Below, piece by piece: positions 54,701 to 61,745 of a stretch of 64,000 nt of DNA; the stretch's first letter is position 1; every line of letters begins with the position of its first letter. The stretch is from Apilactobacillus kunkeei DSM 12361 = ATCC 700308 (GTDB lineage Bacteria; Bacillota; Bacilli; Lactobacillales; Lactobacillaceae). A program made the translations under genes and the position numbers. The stretch spans positions 186,001-250,000 of the forward strand of contig NZ_JXDB01000002.1 of the NCBI RefSeq assembly GCF_001281265.1, given 5' to 3'. The notes beneath the pieces are model-generated. The model ran no database searches. It saw only the letters and a list, made by a program, of their open reading frames with translations, and was not told the origin of the DNA.

Positions 54701-57700
54701 GTTCATATGCTAAAGAAGTAATTTATCTAAATAATAAGTACCAACAAGGTTCACAAACTGCTGCCAACAGCATCAGCGCACTTCAAAGTTATGCAAGCAG
54801 CTTATCTTCAGCTAACGCTAACTTAATTAGTTCATTGAACAGTTCTTATGCAACTAAGCAAAATCAACTTGCTCAATCATATGAAGCAGCGCAATCAGAT
54901 GCAGTTAAGGAGGCTGTCGATGCCGCCAACAGTTTGGCAGCGCAACAATCAACAGCTGCTTCAATTGCTAACTCACAAGCTCTAGATGCTGCCAGAAGCA
55001 AGGCATCTGCTGATAGTCAAAATGCTTCATCATCAGCACAAGCAGCTATCCAAAAGGCTGTTGACGATGCAATTGCTCAAGCTCAATCAGTCGCTGCTGC
55101 ACAATCTAGTGCAACATCAACTGCTAACTCACAAGCATTATCTGCAGCAATCTCAAAGGCAAATGCTGATAGTTTACAAGCATCATCACTTGCTAAGTCC
55201 ATCATGGATTCAGCAATCGCTTCAGCCCAAAAATCAGCGCAAGATTCAGCCAACTCAGTCTTTGCTCAACAATCATCTGCAAACTCTCAATCATTGTCTG
55301 ATGCACAATCAAAGGCTGTAGAGGATAGTATTTCTGCTTCAAATTATGCAAACTCACTAATGAGTCAAGCCATTGCTTCAGCACAATCAGCTGCCAAATG
55401 GGTGACTGATGCGCAAATTAAGCAAATCGAAGATTCATACGCTAAGATGCTAAATGAACAGACTAATCAATACCAAGAAAATCTAAATGAAGCAAGCAAA
55501 GCAGCTGTCTTAGAAAGAGATACAGCGGTATCATCAGCACAATCATTTGCTAGAAGTATCGCGGAACAACAATCAATTGCGGTTGCAGCTGCAAACTCGC
55601 AAGCATTAGTCGATGCCCAAAGTAAGGCTAAACAAGATAGCTTGATGGCTGATAGTCTATACAACATCAAGATAAGTGCCGCTAGCATTGCTGCTCAACA
55701 ATCAATTGCAGCAGCATTGGATAGTCAATCAGTTGCCAACTCAATAGCATTGAGTTCTGCTCAAAAAAAGGCAATCGATGATAGTTCAGCTGCATCGAGT
55801 CGTGCCGAATCCGTTAAGAATTCGGCATTGGATTCCGCAAGACAATCAGCGCAAGATTCAGCCAACTCTTTGATTTCTTCACTAAACAGTGCCAACCAAG
55901 CTGCAATTTCAGCCGCTCAACAAAAGGCTCAACAAGATAGCTTAGCTGCACTACAAAGTGCACAAAGTGCAATCGATTCTGTTCGTGAAGCACAAGGAAG
56001 TTTAGCTGCTTCACAAATCGCTTCACTACAAGCTAAGTATGAAGATGAATTGAGTTCAGCAAGACAACAATCAACTGCTGACAGTATCGCAGCGAAAAAG
56101 AAGGCAGAAAGCGATATTGCAGACGCCATTTCAGCTGCCAAGAGTTTAACTTCATCACAAGCTCAAGCAACAATTGATTCAATCAATGCTGAGAACTCAC
56201 AAGCTAAAAGTGAAGCAAGAGCTAAGTCAGTTGCGGACAGTATTGCAGCATCTAATAGTGCTCAAGATGCCATTTCAGCTGCTAAATCATTGGCAGAAAG
56301 TATTGCTAACTCAAACATTGCTTCATTGAATGCTGCCAACTCACAAGCATTGGTCGATGCTCAACAAAAGGCATACAACGACAGCGTTTATGCTTCAAAC
56401 AATGCTGACTCAATCCGCAGTTCAGCAGTTTCAGTCGCTAAATCAGCTGCAGAAAGTCTAGCAAGTTCACAATCAACTGCAACTTCAATTGAAAACTCAC
56501 TAGCATTATCAAGTGCTAACTCAAAGGCTAAAGCTGATAGTGAAGCCGCTTCATCAATTGCTCAATCCGTAATGAATTCCGCAATTAACTCAGCTTCAAG
56601 TCATGCTGCTAGCGTTGCGAAGTCTATCGCAGATTCATACACTGACTCATATGCAAAACAAGTTCAGGCATTGAATGATCAAACTTCATCTCAATCATTA
56701 GCTGCTAGTCAAGCAATTGAAGATGTGAGAAATGCGATGAACATTTCAGCTCAGGCTCAATTAGATCGTTTGGCGCAATCAAATGCTTCAGCTCAACAAG
56801 CTATCAAGAGCAACTACGATAGCTTAGTTGCAAATGAACGTAGTAAGGCTCAATCAGTAATCGACAGCGCTGCATCAAGTGCAGCCAGCGTTGCTAAGAG
56901 TATCGCTGACAATGACATGAACGCTCAAAAGGCTTCACTAGAAAGTCAATACTACGCTTCATCAAATGCTGCTAACTCAACATTTGCTAGTCAAATGGCA
57001 TCATTGAGTTCACAAGTTGAAAGCGATAAGCAATTAGCAATAGCTCAAGCTAACTCACAAGCAGACAGTATGATGGCTGAAAAGAGAGCTGAATACTCAA
57101 GTAGAGTTGCTTCATTGAACGCCCAAAGAGATGCCGAATTGAGTTCTCAAGCTAAAGCTAACGAGGAATCAATGAGAAGTGCACAAAGTGTTGCAGCTAG
57201 TCAAGCTGACTCACAAGCTCAAGTAATTAGAGATTCACTTGCAAACAAGTATGAAAATGCGATTAACATTATCAAGGCACAACAAGAAACAATGTCCATT
57301 GCTGCCATGAATAATGAAGAATCGAAGCTAGGTAGCCAAGCTGCTTCATTGAACGCCCAATATCAAGCTCAATTGGCAGAAGTAACCAAGTCATTAAACG
57401 ATAAAAATGCTGGTAACGAGTCGTTGATTAACCAATACAAAGCACAAATTGATCAACTAAATGCTCAATTGAACGATGTGAAGGCAAACAACAGTAAGTA
57501 CTACTCAACTAACGAACCTACAAATGACTACATTGTTTCGGACCATAATGGTGTTTGGGTTTACGGTAGTAAAGAATTCAACAAACACGAACGCAAACGT
57601 TTCATGCGCTATGGTTCTGAATTCAAGGTTGAAAATGTAGTTGAACGCAATGGAATTACTAGACTATATCTAGGTAATGGTGAATACGTCACTTCAAACA

Positions 57701-58107
57701 AGAAGTACGTTGCACTAAGAAATGACTTTGATAATGTTCCTAAGTATGTTTATAGCTTAAATGCTGATAGAAGACATACATCAGTCCACAAAGTTTCAGC
57801 TTACAGATATGCAAATGGTCATTTGCAATTGAAAATTCGTGGTAAGTATGTGGATAATACTGATTATGCAGATGGTTATTATGCTGTTGAACCACAAAAC
57901 AATGACAGATACTATCGCGTAATTAGACACCAAGGAATTGTTATCTATAACAGTCCAGTTTTCGCCAAGAAGCATTCCGTTGGAAAGATTAGTTCCAACA
58001 GAAGAATAAAAGTCGAAAAAGTCGTTCACTACAAGGGCATCACCAGACTATACATTGGTCATGGTAAGTACATTACTGCTAATAAAACTTGGGTTAAAAA
58101 AGAATAA
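48718..58107 (+). CDS. Giant Ser-rich surface protein of 3,129 residues (beta-repeat head, coiled-coil stalk, wall-binding C-terminus)
   Basis: The start is TTG behind GAGGAGGTG. The signal matches genes 2 and 3 (Y3-N4-K5, N12-D13-K14-K15, W24-V-V-V-S28; likely cut after N-A51). Residues about 55-135 are a Ser/Thr/Asn linker. About 180-822 are beta modules (VxFVDxNG...HGxG...NNYY...NGQYQVxVNP), the last four on an exact 65-residue period. About 825-2925 are Ser/Ala/Gln/Asn/Asp-rich with regular hydrophobic residues and few Gly or Pro, which predicts a long coiled coil; QDSANSLAQS, ATSIANSQA and IDSLQSKA motifs recur. Residues about 2937-3129 hold three basic modules ending GITRLYIGHGKYITANKTWV. 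There is no LPXTG, and I noticed no cysteine. The composition recalls Ser-rich repeat glycoproteins but lacks the simple SASxSAS dipeptide pattern. The convergent glycosyltransferase pair makes it a likely O-glycosylation substrate, by inference. Confidence 0.88.
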   Translation: MKYNKRKIRKLNDKKMLKKVKKNWVVVSVSSFALFGVAGLTLMTTQVSANADGTTKGQAATIMDQSTYSSSQSKSPVVTSNTSSTSSSQGSSNSIQDSSSALSENTSVTSSSNVQSNLDTNNSQSSNSNNSLTGVSLSEAQAIIDQMASSAQSNIDSNAAVYRDNLAQGLSYRDNFSANPISVYFNDVNGNQPLGGGASYAYVANNTNPNNFQILNSATPNANGVNQLNNVNNVTNPGFTYVLNSSIAPGKNNLGTPQLIVETKGTNPTFLTPVSFVDANGNAITGTNGNPAIGMAILNSSNNALQKVTNYYNINGNSYVANVGSQLSMNSNYNYVVTLVPAAKPKPLNFYNTNGQLVATGTVNINNDGSISNTYTLGNLQNQYYYVPNASTPNVTADANNSGQYAVTVNQQTATLNFVTPNNQILTDSSNNQLTGSVYLNSDGSTTINDTTSINGSGYHVAPNAKVVAKGNGTYSIAVLKNARTSTVTFTSKGVPVVDNSGNTVIGQVNVNGNNVPQLVDYGNLANSNYHISPNGQLIKDANDDNFTMEVVLNKLSNFANATFVDGNGVSHGQGTITFDSNNNSKLIDNGSLDINNYYVVNGQVTNVNGQYQVLVNPDVVNKQASLTFVDANGNAHGTGLVAFDANNNPKIASVGTFDSNNYYMINGQVVTVNGQYQVVVNPYSISSTLPVYFVDSNGVNHGQGSIVLNANNTPRLVDNGTFDSNNYYMTTGQIINNNGQYQINVSPTVNVVYYPIQFMDSTGKSINGQGQVAVFNGNTNNPVITSVTSLDNNYYLNNQNITGHVLPQLWKGTAYVYVLPKPQFADSLAASSSSSAAAYIQSSQAALSQSITNAINSASSQANSIANSIAASNSAIASANYQKSLTTLQNQSLQESQQASSYAQSLIASANSALQSLSSSASIDKDNAISQTLTSVQSSAQSVQDSLNSRNAQQLAQLQSQYNNSLAAASNQAVIDKSNAVQSATDSINAVSRQKISDINAQNQQILNSLNQKSIADSQAAQTLADSLRSSAVASVQQSAADVMTQLTSQNQSLTNSLNTSYQTALQTLSDSANTAINSAATSAANSISASAEGVLTSTIASLQAQYAQSSSAQQAQYQAASTAASQAAQTAINSAITSITSSANDTFAKQSANNSSEIQSLLNKSTADSKAASQQAAQNLADALSAASETAKQNADSLVKSITDSNNAAIAALQQKGESDSKAASDSATAAINSAVQSAIEDANAKSTATSIANSQAVDQLKAKYKSDSIQASNDAQSQMSSAVKSAQDSANSLAQSKAQQNQSAIDSLQSKATQDSINASNSADAAISQAADNAKSLAESKAAEDSKAVSLANSQKINDLQSQYNSSMQSAQSSATDAMNSAVKSAQDSANSLAQSVAQQKQSVIDSLQSRAIQDSINASSSAQSAIFQAVQQAQIDAQAKADADSKAVSLANSQAIVDLQSKAQDDLNNASQQANSAMRSAIKSAQDSASSEAAQLSLANAKSIEDLTNKSIADSKSAAQKAQDELNSAVASAISSVQNDADSKIASLSAENSKAIDAINAQKSYELNQAQSSANTAISDAVSKASSKASSQASTEFSAQSSANSVAIDDLNKKKEQDLSNAADSAQSAISSAVKSAQDIASQQASEQIQSIADDNARTISSLNQKVIDDSNAAVSLMNSTVNAAVLQAKSQAQSIAAAQSTATSIANSKAIEDLIAKSQSESSAASVNAENDKNSAVSSAQQVLNDSYQAQITSLNTDYDKIINELRNEISKANQSLADLESSASAQNSLNSSAITSLSSASSAASSQATYDSSVAASSYGSVVASYEAVINSLEADKDNASNEVIKYQQQLSSMQNNFNATISAAQSAAQEAALQSSAAISQAASKASSIAAEQSKNSYEQSVAVEAARSSAIAERQSIANSYSDYISNLQNESQASSAAAQAKIDSATSQMNSYSNKITSLMADSLAAALKNSLAITEANHKADSIASSYAKEVIYLNNKYQQGSQTAANSISALQSYASSLSSANANLISSLNSSYATKQNQLAQSYEAAQSDAVKEAVDAANSLAAQQSTAASIANSQALDAARSKASADSQNASSSAQAAIQKAVDDAIAQAQSVAAAQSSATSTANSQALSAAISKANADSLQASSLAKSIMDSAIASAQKSAQDSANSVFAQQSSANSQSLSDAQSKAVEDSISASNYANSLMSQAIASAQSAAKWVTDAQIKQIEDSYAKMLNEQTNQYQENLNEASKAAVLERDTAVSSAQSFARSIAEQQSIAVAAANSQALVDAQSKAKQDSLMADSLYNIKISAASIAAQQSIAAALDSQSVANSIALSSAQKKAIDDSSAASSRAESVKNSALDSARQSAQDSANSLISSLNSANQAAISAAQQKAQQDSLAALQSAQSAIDSVREAQGSLAASQIASLQAKYEDELSSARQQSTADSIAAKKKAESDIADAISAAKSLTSSQAQATIDSINAENSQAKSEARAKSVADSIAASNSAQDAISAAKSLAESIANSNIASLNAANSQALVDAQQKAYNDSVYASNNADSIRSSAVSVAKSAAESLASSQSTATSIENSLALSSANSKAKADSEAASSIAQSVMNSAINSASSHAASVAKSIADSYTDSYAKQVQALNDQTSSQSLAASQAIEDVRNAMNISAQAQLDRLAQSNASAQQAIKSNYDSLVANERSKAQSVIDSAASSAASVAKSIADNDMNAQKASLESQYYASSNAANSTFASQMASLSSQVESDKQLAIAQANSQADSMMAEKRAEYSSRVASLNAQRDAELSSQAKANEESMRSAQSVAASQADSQAQVIRDSLANKYENAINIIKAQQETMSIAAMNNEESKLGSQAASLNAQYQAQLAEVTKSLNDKNAGNESLINQYKAQIDQLNAQLNDVKANNSKYYSTNEPTNDYIVSDHNGVWVYGSKEFNKHERKRFMRYGSEFKVENVVERNGITRLYLGNGEYVTSNKKYVALRNDFDNVPKYVYSLNADRRHTSVHKVSAYRYANGHLQLKIRGKYVDNTDYADGYYAVEPQNNDRYYRVIRHQGIVIYNSPVFAKKHSVGKISSNRRIKVEKVVHYKGITRLYIGHGKYITANKTWVKKE
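50404..51180 (+). repeat. Four 65-residue beta repeats in gene 4
   Basis: Copies begin at about 50404, 50599, 50794 and 50988, spaced 194-195 bp. Each has (T/Y)FVDxNG, (H)GxG, NNxx(K/R), NNYY and GQYQ landmarks; the fourth is diverged. More degenerate relatives fill 49255-50400. Confidence 0.85.
51190..57490 (+). repeat. Ser/Ala/Gln-rich coiled-coil repeat region of gene 4
   Basis: About 2,100 residues of imperfect repeats. The clearest period is 300 bp: the blocks starting at 52561 and 52861 differ at 19 of their first 120 bases by hand count, and a third related block starts at 53161. A second marker (GATTCAAAGGC, then GTTTCT) recurs at 52760 and 53060, again 300 bp apart. The QDSANS motif reappears near 55240 and 55850. 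Confidence 0.75.
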
Positions 58108-58109
58108 TA

Positions 58110-58143
58110 AAAAAGCTCCTATCGACTAGATAGGGGCTTTTTA
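58110..58143. terminator. Bidirectional terminator between giant gene 4 and the glycosyltransferase operon
   Basis: A hairpin of about 14 bp (AAAAAGCTCCTATC paired with GATAGGGGCTTTTT, one mismatch-type pair) closes a five-base loop. It has A/T runs on both sides, so it works in either direction. Two convergent units end here: the stop of gene 4 at 58107 and the stop of the glycosyltransferase at 58150. Confidence 0.88.
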
Positions 58144-58149
58144 TTTGGT

Positions 58150-59664
58150 TTAAATAGTTTCAAAGAATTGATTCCATTGTTTCATGACATTGTCAGCGCT
58201 GAACTTATCAGCTTTTTCAATGGCGTGTTCACTTTGTTGCTTGTGTTTTTCATCGTTAGTTAGGATATCGATGACTTGACTAGCAAACCTACCTAGGTCA
58301 CCTGATTCAACTAGTGATCCGTTCTTGTCGTTATCGATAATTTCGTTTGGACCATAGTTAACATCGTAGGCAATCTCAGGAATTCCGTAAGCTAGACCTT
58401 CGATTAGTGCCATACTTAGTCCTTCACCTTTGGATGATTGAACTAGGACACGCGTCTTTTCTAAGATATTTTGTTTGTCTTGACCTGTTTTGTAATCAAT
58501 CATCGAGACGTTGTCAGCAACATCTAGTTGTTTGATAATTTCATCTAATTCGTTCTTGAATTGACCAGATTCGAAGTATCCCATCATGGTTAAGTGGACA
58601 TCTGGAATGGTTTGCTTAACGGCGGGGATGATTGAGATTAATTCGGCAACGTTCTTGTCTCTAAAGACACGACCCATATAAGTGATTTCATGGTTGGTAA
58701 CGTCTGAAGCTGGCTTATGCATTTCAAAGATGGCGGCATCAAAGATGTTGTAAAAGTTCATCTTTGGATAGCGTTTTTGTAAATCAATTTTTTGGGCTTC
58801 AGTAGGGGTGATAACACCTTCGTAACTTTTTTGATAGTTATCAAATAGTGGATTTAAGTTGTCGAATAACTTCGCATTTGGATTACCAGCTTGTGTGGGA
58901 TCTTCTGTATGTTCGTTATGCATGATTTGATATTTATGTTTGGTAGCTTTAACTTCACCAACGGCAACTGTTAATGAAGGACGATCATTGATAATGATAG
59001 TATCTTTATCAGATATTTCGTTTAGGAAAAATGTGAATAGTTCGTCTTCAGTATTGAAACGGAGAGTTTTACCCTTGTAGTTAAGTAGCTTGTACATGGT
59101 AGGCATTAGTTGTTCACCAATGTTCATGTGGGTGATTTCCATGACCGGATCACCATCCTTGTTTAAAACTAGTTCGTGTCCGATGTTGCCATCCGGATGC
59201 ATGTAGATGGTTTTTGATTTGAAACCACGGTAGTCAAAGACGTCTCGACTGGAGACATTAGCGAAGTTATCGTAGTAATCGACGTTTCCAATTTCACCAA
59301 TAGTAAGAGGGAAGATGGAAACCTTGGCCACACGTTGACCTAATTTTTCGATGTATGACTTGTTGTTGTCGACACCGTTAATTTTGTATTCATGCTTGTC
59401 GACAAGGTTGGAATATCTTAGGTATTCATGGTGTCTTTTAGGACCCATTTCACCTTGGAAGTAGTCGTACATATTGATGATATCGCCATCTGCGATACCG
59501 TATTTTTGAATTTCTTGATGCAACGAAGGGTTGTAATTTCTGGTAACAATCTTGGCATCAACGTTATTTTTTTTAAACAGTTTGATTCGGTTCATGGCTG
59601 AAAATTCAGTTCCCGAATTGAATGTAAAAATATTTTCATTCACGAATAAAAATTTCTTGCTCAT
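58150..59664 (-). CDS. Glycosyltransferase, family GT4, TagE/GtfA type (second gene of pair)
   Basis: 504 residues, full length for the family. The N-terminal half carries the TagE-like opening (a Ser-Gly-x-E motif near residue 20, then NPSLH, GIADGD and MYDYFQG). An extended beta-meander follows at about 140-200 (FDYRGF, then YxxPDGNI). The C-terminal half is a GT-B fold donor domain with E414-G-x6-E422 (the EX7E motif) and DVNYGPNEI, which bind the sugar nucleotide. Family members act in the cytoplasm as poly(glycerol-phosphate) glucosyltransferases (TagE) or as protein O-GlcNAc transferases (GtfA; in Lactobacillus plantarum the former TagE5/TagE6 pair acts in protein O-glycosylation). It starts two bases after the upstream gene's stop, with its GAGGAGG site inside that gene's last codons, so translation is coupled. 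Next to the giant genes, protein glycosylation is the better guess; wall teichoic acid glucosylation remains possible. Confidence 0.85.
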   Translation of the reverse strand: MSKKFLFVNENIFTFNSGTEFSAMNRIKLFKKNNVDAKIVTRNYNPSLHQEIQKYGIADGDIINMYDYFQGEMGPKRHHEYLRYSNLVDKHEYKINGVDNNKSYIEKLGQRVAKVSIFPLTIGEIGNVDYYDNFANVSSRDVFDYRGFKSKTIYMHPDGNIGHELVLNKDGDPVMEITHMNIGEQLMPTMYKLLNYKGKTLRFNTEDELFTFFLNEISDKDTIIINDRPSLTVAVGEVKATKHKYQIMHNEHTEDPTQAGNPNAKLFDNLNPLFDNYQKSYEGVITPTEAQKIDLQKRYPKMNFYNIFDAAIFEMHKPASDVTNHEITYMGRVFRDKNVAELISIIPAVKQTIPDVHLTMMGYFESGQFKNELDEIIKQLDVADNVSMIDYKTGQDKQNILEKTRVLVQSSKGEGLSMALIEGLAYGIPEIAYDVNYGPNEIIDNDKNGSLVESGDLGRFASQVIDILTNDEKHKQQSEHAIEKADKFSADNVMKQWNQFFETI

Positions 59665-59666
59665 GA

Positions 59667-61301
59667 TTAGACCTCCTCAGTGTGTTCCATATCACTTAGA
59701 CCTTTTTTGATATCGAAGTGGTATGTCTTTAGTTTGTCTTGCCAGGTCTTCTTAGCAGAATCGATTAGTCGTTTCCAATCTGCCCAAACACTGTCTTCTG
59801 AGAAACGGTTTGATAATTCATAAGCTTGATCTGACATCTTTTGTAGTAATTCATCATCGGTAAATAGTTTGACCATTCTGTCTGATAGGGCCTTGGTGTC
59901 GTCGTAATCAACGACGTAACCATTTTCGTTATCGACGATTAGTTCGTTTGGACCGTAGTTGGTATCAAAGGTAACACCAACGTCACCTTGTGCTTGAGCT
60001 TCCATTAAAGCAAGGTTGAAACCTTCCATGACAGAGGCTAGGGCGTATAGTTGAGCATTTCTTTGCACACCAGTAACGTCATTGGTGTAGCTGTGTAGGT
60101 GAACAGCATCCTTTAAATCATATTCGTCTAATGATGCGTTAATGCGCTTCATTGCGATATCGTCGTTGGAGTGGTCAACATATCCGTAGACATCCATGTT
60201 GATGTCGGGAACTTCTTTTTTGGCCATTCCCATGGCGTCGATAATTTTGTTGATTTGTTTTTCAGGAGCAACTCTGGCAGTTACTACGATACTGTGTTTC
60301 TTACGATCCTTCATTGGGATGCGTTGACCTTGTAGATCTTCGTTTTTAATTACACCAACGGGGATGGTAAACATATCGACTGCTGGGTCGAAACGACGTT
60401 TAACGTCTTTAGTTTGTTTTTCGGTAGCAGAAACAATCGCGTCGTATCTGTTAGCGTCGGTTAGTGAGTATTCGTAGTTGTTGTTCATGATTGAAGTATC
60501 GGGTTCTTGAGCGTCACCGGCATGTGAGTTATGTAGATGCAAGACGGTGTAGGTAGGAGAACTCAAGTTTTCCAGGATTTCTTCAAAGTAATCAGAACGA
60601 TCCATCACGTAGATGTTTGGATGGTCTTTGTCCATGAATTCAACGTTAACGTCTTCAAGGAATTCTTGAAGTAATCCCACAATGTTGTTGTGAGTACGAA
60701 CAGTGCCGTTTTCATCGATGGTCTTAAAACCAGATTTTTCCATTTTACCTTGGGCGTTTAATCTGAAGTAGTCTTCGATAGCGGGACGACCTTCAGGGGT
60801 GTACCAAGTTTCAGTCGCAATCTTGTTGTCAGGAGTATACCATTGTGCCATTGATAGAAAACCACGGTAGTCGTAGAAATCAACACGGTAAAGGTTAGCG
60901 AATCCATCGAATAGTTCGACAGACTTAACTATGTGATCATTGGTAACATCCTTATCGAATAGGTTGATACGAGCGACGATTTGGTTCTTGCTGTAGACAA
61001 TCACACGGTTATGATTTATTTCTTCTTCGTATCTTAGATTAGAGACACCAAAGTTAATGTCTTTTGGACGGATTGTCTTCTTTTGTACATCGGTAGCTTT
61101 TTGGAAATAATCGAAAATATTTAGGATATATTTATCCGCAATGCCGTTATTGTTTAAATGGAAGTGTAGTAGTGGGTTCCATTCACGAAAGACTAATCGG
61201 TAGTCTTCGCCGAATTTTTCGAATAGTTTTGCGCGTTTTAACTGGGCGTGTTCAATCCCGGAGTTTTTTGCATTAAAGCTAGAATTTAAGAAAAAATTCA
61301 T
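59667..61301 (-). CDS. Glycosyltransferase, family GT4, TagE/GtfA type (first gene of pair)
   Basis: 544 residues, related to its downstream partner throughout. Landmarks are SGIEHAQLKRAKLF near residue 15, NPLLH, GIAD and IFDYFQ in the first 70 residues; a beta-meander domain at about 145-195 (FYDYRGFLS, then YTPDNK and YTPEGRP); a linker with LHLHNSH near 280; VTARVAPEKQ opening the donor domain; and E426-G-F-x5-E434 (EX7E) followed by TNYGPNEL. Both partners keep EX7E, unlike classical GtfB, which usually lacks it, so both may be catalytic. AAAGGAG (61310-61316) lies eight bases before the ATG. A possible -10 TATAAT is at 61333-61338 on this strand. No SecA2/SecY2 or other accessory Sec genes lie in the window. 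The substrate is not shown by sequence; the giant proteins are the nearest candidates. Confidence 0.85.
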   Translation of the reverse strand: MNFFLNSSFNAKNSGIEHAQLKRAKLFEKFGEDYRLVFREWNPLLHFHLNNNGIADKYILNIFDYFQKATDVQKKTIRPKDINFGVSNLRYEEEINHNRVIVYSKNQIVARINLFDKDVTNDHIVKSVELFDGFANLYRVDFYDYRGFLSMAQWYTPDNKIATETWYTPEGRPAIEDYFRLNAQGKMEKSGFKTIDENGTVRTHNNIVGLLQEFLEDVNVEFMDKDHPNIYVMDRSDYFEEILENLSSPTYTVLHLHNSHAGDAQEPDTSIMNNNYEYSLTDANRYDAIVSATEKQTKDVKRRFDPAVDMFTIPVGVIKNEDLQGQRIPMKDRKKHSIVVTARVAPEKQINKIIDAMGMAKKEVPDINMDVYGYVDHSNDDIAMKRINASLDEYDLKDAVHLHSYTNDVTGVQRNAQLYALASVMEGFNLALMEAQAQGDVGVTFDTNYGPNELIVDNENGYVVDYDDTKALSDRMVKLFTDDELLQKMSDQAYELSNRFSEDSVWADWKRLIDSAKKTWQDKLKTYHFDIKKGLSDMEHTEEV

Positions 61302-61332
61302 ATCGGATACTCCTTTATATGTAGTTATAATT

Positions 61333-61338
61333 ATTATA
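61333..61338 (-). promoter_or_regulatory. Possible -10 of the glycosyltransferase operon
   Basis: TATAAT reads on the - strand about 30 bp upstream of the first glycosyltransferase start. The -35 region 17 bp upstream is poor (CTCAAA). A CTTAAG-containing palindrome, TCTTAAGA, lies at 61371-61378. Confidence 0.35.
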
Positions 61339-61397
61339 ACGCAGTGAGAGTTAAATTTGAGTAAAGAAAATCTTAAGAAAGATTTTTACATGATTTT

Positions 61398-61426
61398 TTA
61401 ACAAAAGTCTAAATTAGTTTTACAAT
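61398..61426 (+). promoter_or_regulatory. Promoter of the 76-residue protein gene
   Basis: TTAACA (61398-61403) and TACAAT (61421-61426) are separated by exactly 17 bp, close to the sigma-A consensus. The start codon is 30 bp beyond the -10. It points away from the glycosyltransferase promoter in the same 155-bp gap. Confidence 0.6.
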
Positions 61427-61456
61427 AAATAGTGAAGTATTATTGGGAGGATAACT

Positions 61457-61687
61457 ATGACAGAAAGACAATTAATTCAAGAAATTCTAAACACAGTGGA
61501 TGTGGAATACAATTTCGAAAACGTTGACTCAGATAATTCAGCATACGATATCAAAGTATTTCAACAAAAAGAAGATCGACGTCCACTAAAAAATGTGAAT
61601 GATGAATTAAAGAAATACTTCAATGAAGCTGGATTTAATTACACCGAACACATTGGTGATGATTTAGACTTAAAGATTAGCAAATAA
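61457..61687 (+). CDS. Small acidic cytoplasmic protein, unknown function
   Basis: 76 residues from ATG 61457, with GGGAGG (61445-61450) six bases before it and a good promoter upstream, so this is a real gene. No signal peptide or membrane segment is visible. The sequence is acidic (D/E/N-rich) with an N-terminal helix-like stretch (ERQLIQEILNTV), a Tyr/Phe/Val stretch and a C-terminal DDLDLKI. I do not recognise the family. It is a single-gene unit ending at the shared terminator 61711-61745, and nothing ties it to the surface proteins. Confidence 0.75.
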   Translation: MTERQLIQEILNTVDVEYNFENVDSDNSAYDIKVFQQKEDRRPLKNVNDELKKYFNEAGFNYTEHIGDDLDLKISK

Positions 61688-61710
61688 TACTAATAAAAAT
61701 CTGAAATGAA

Positions 61711-61745
61711 AAAGACTCAAGAATAATTCTTGAGTCTTTCTTTTT
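61711..61745. terminator. Bidirectional terminator, 61457 gene and RlmCD operon
   Basis: A perfect 13-bp stem (AAAGACTCAAGAA with its complement) closes a three-base loop. T-rich runs occur on both sides, and convergent genes end at 61687 and 61744. Confidence 0.9.

Noticed and set aside
1-58107. Many long open frames in other frames and on the other strand within the giant genes
   Set aside because: They lack ribosome sites and signals, consist of low-complexity shadow translations of the repeats, and disappear where the repeat codon pattern changes.
58150-61301. A complete accessory Sec (SecA2/SecY2/Asp) glycoprotein export cluster
   Set aside because: Only the two glycosyltransferases are present; none of the export genes is in the window.
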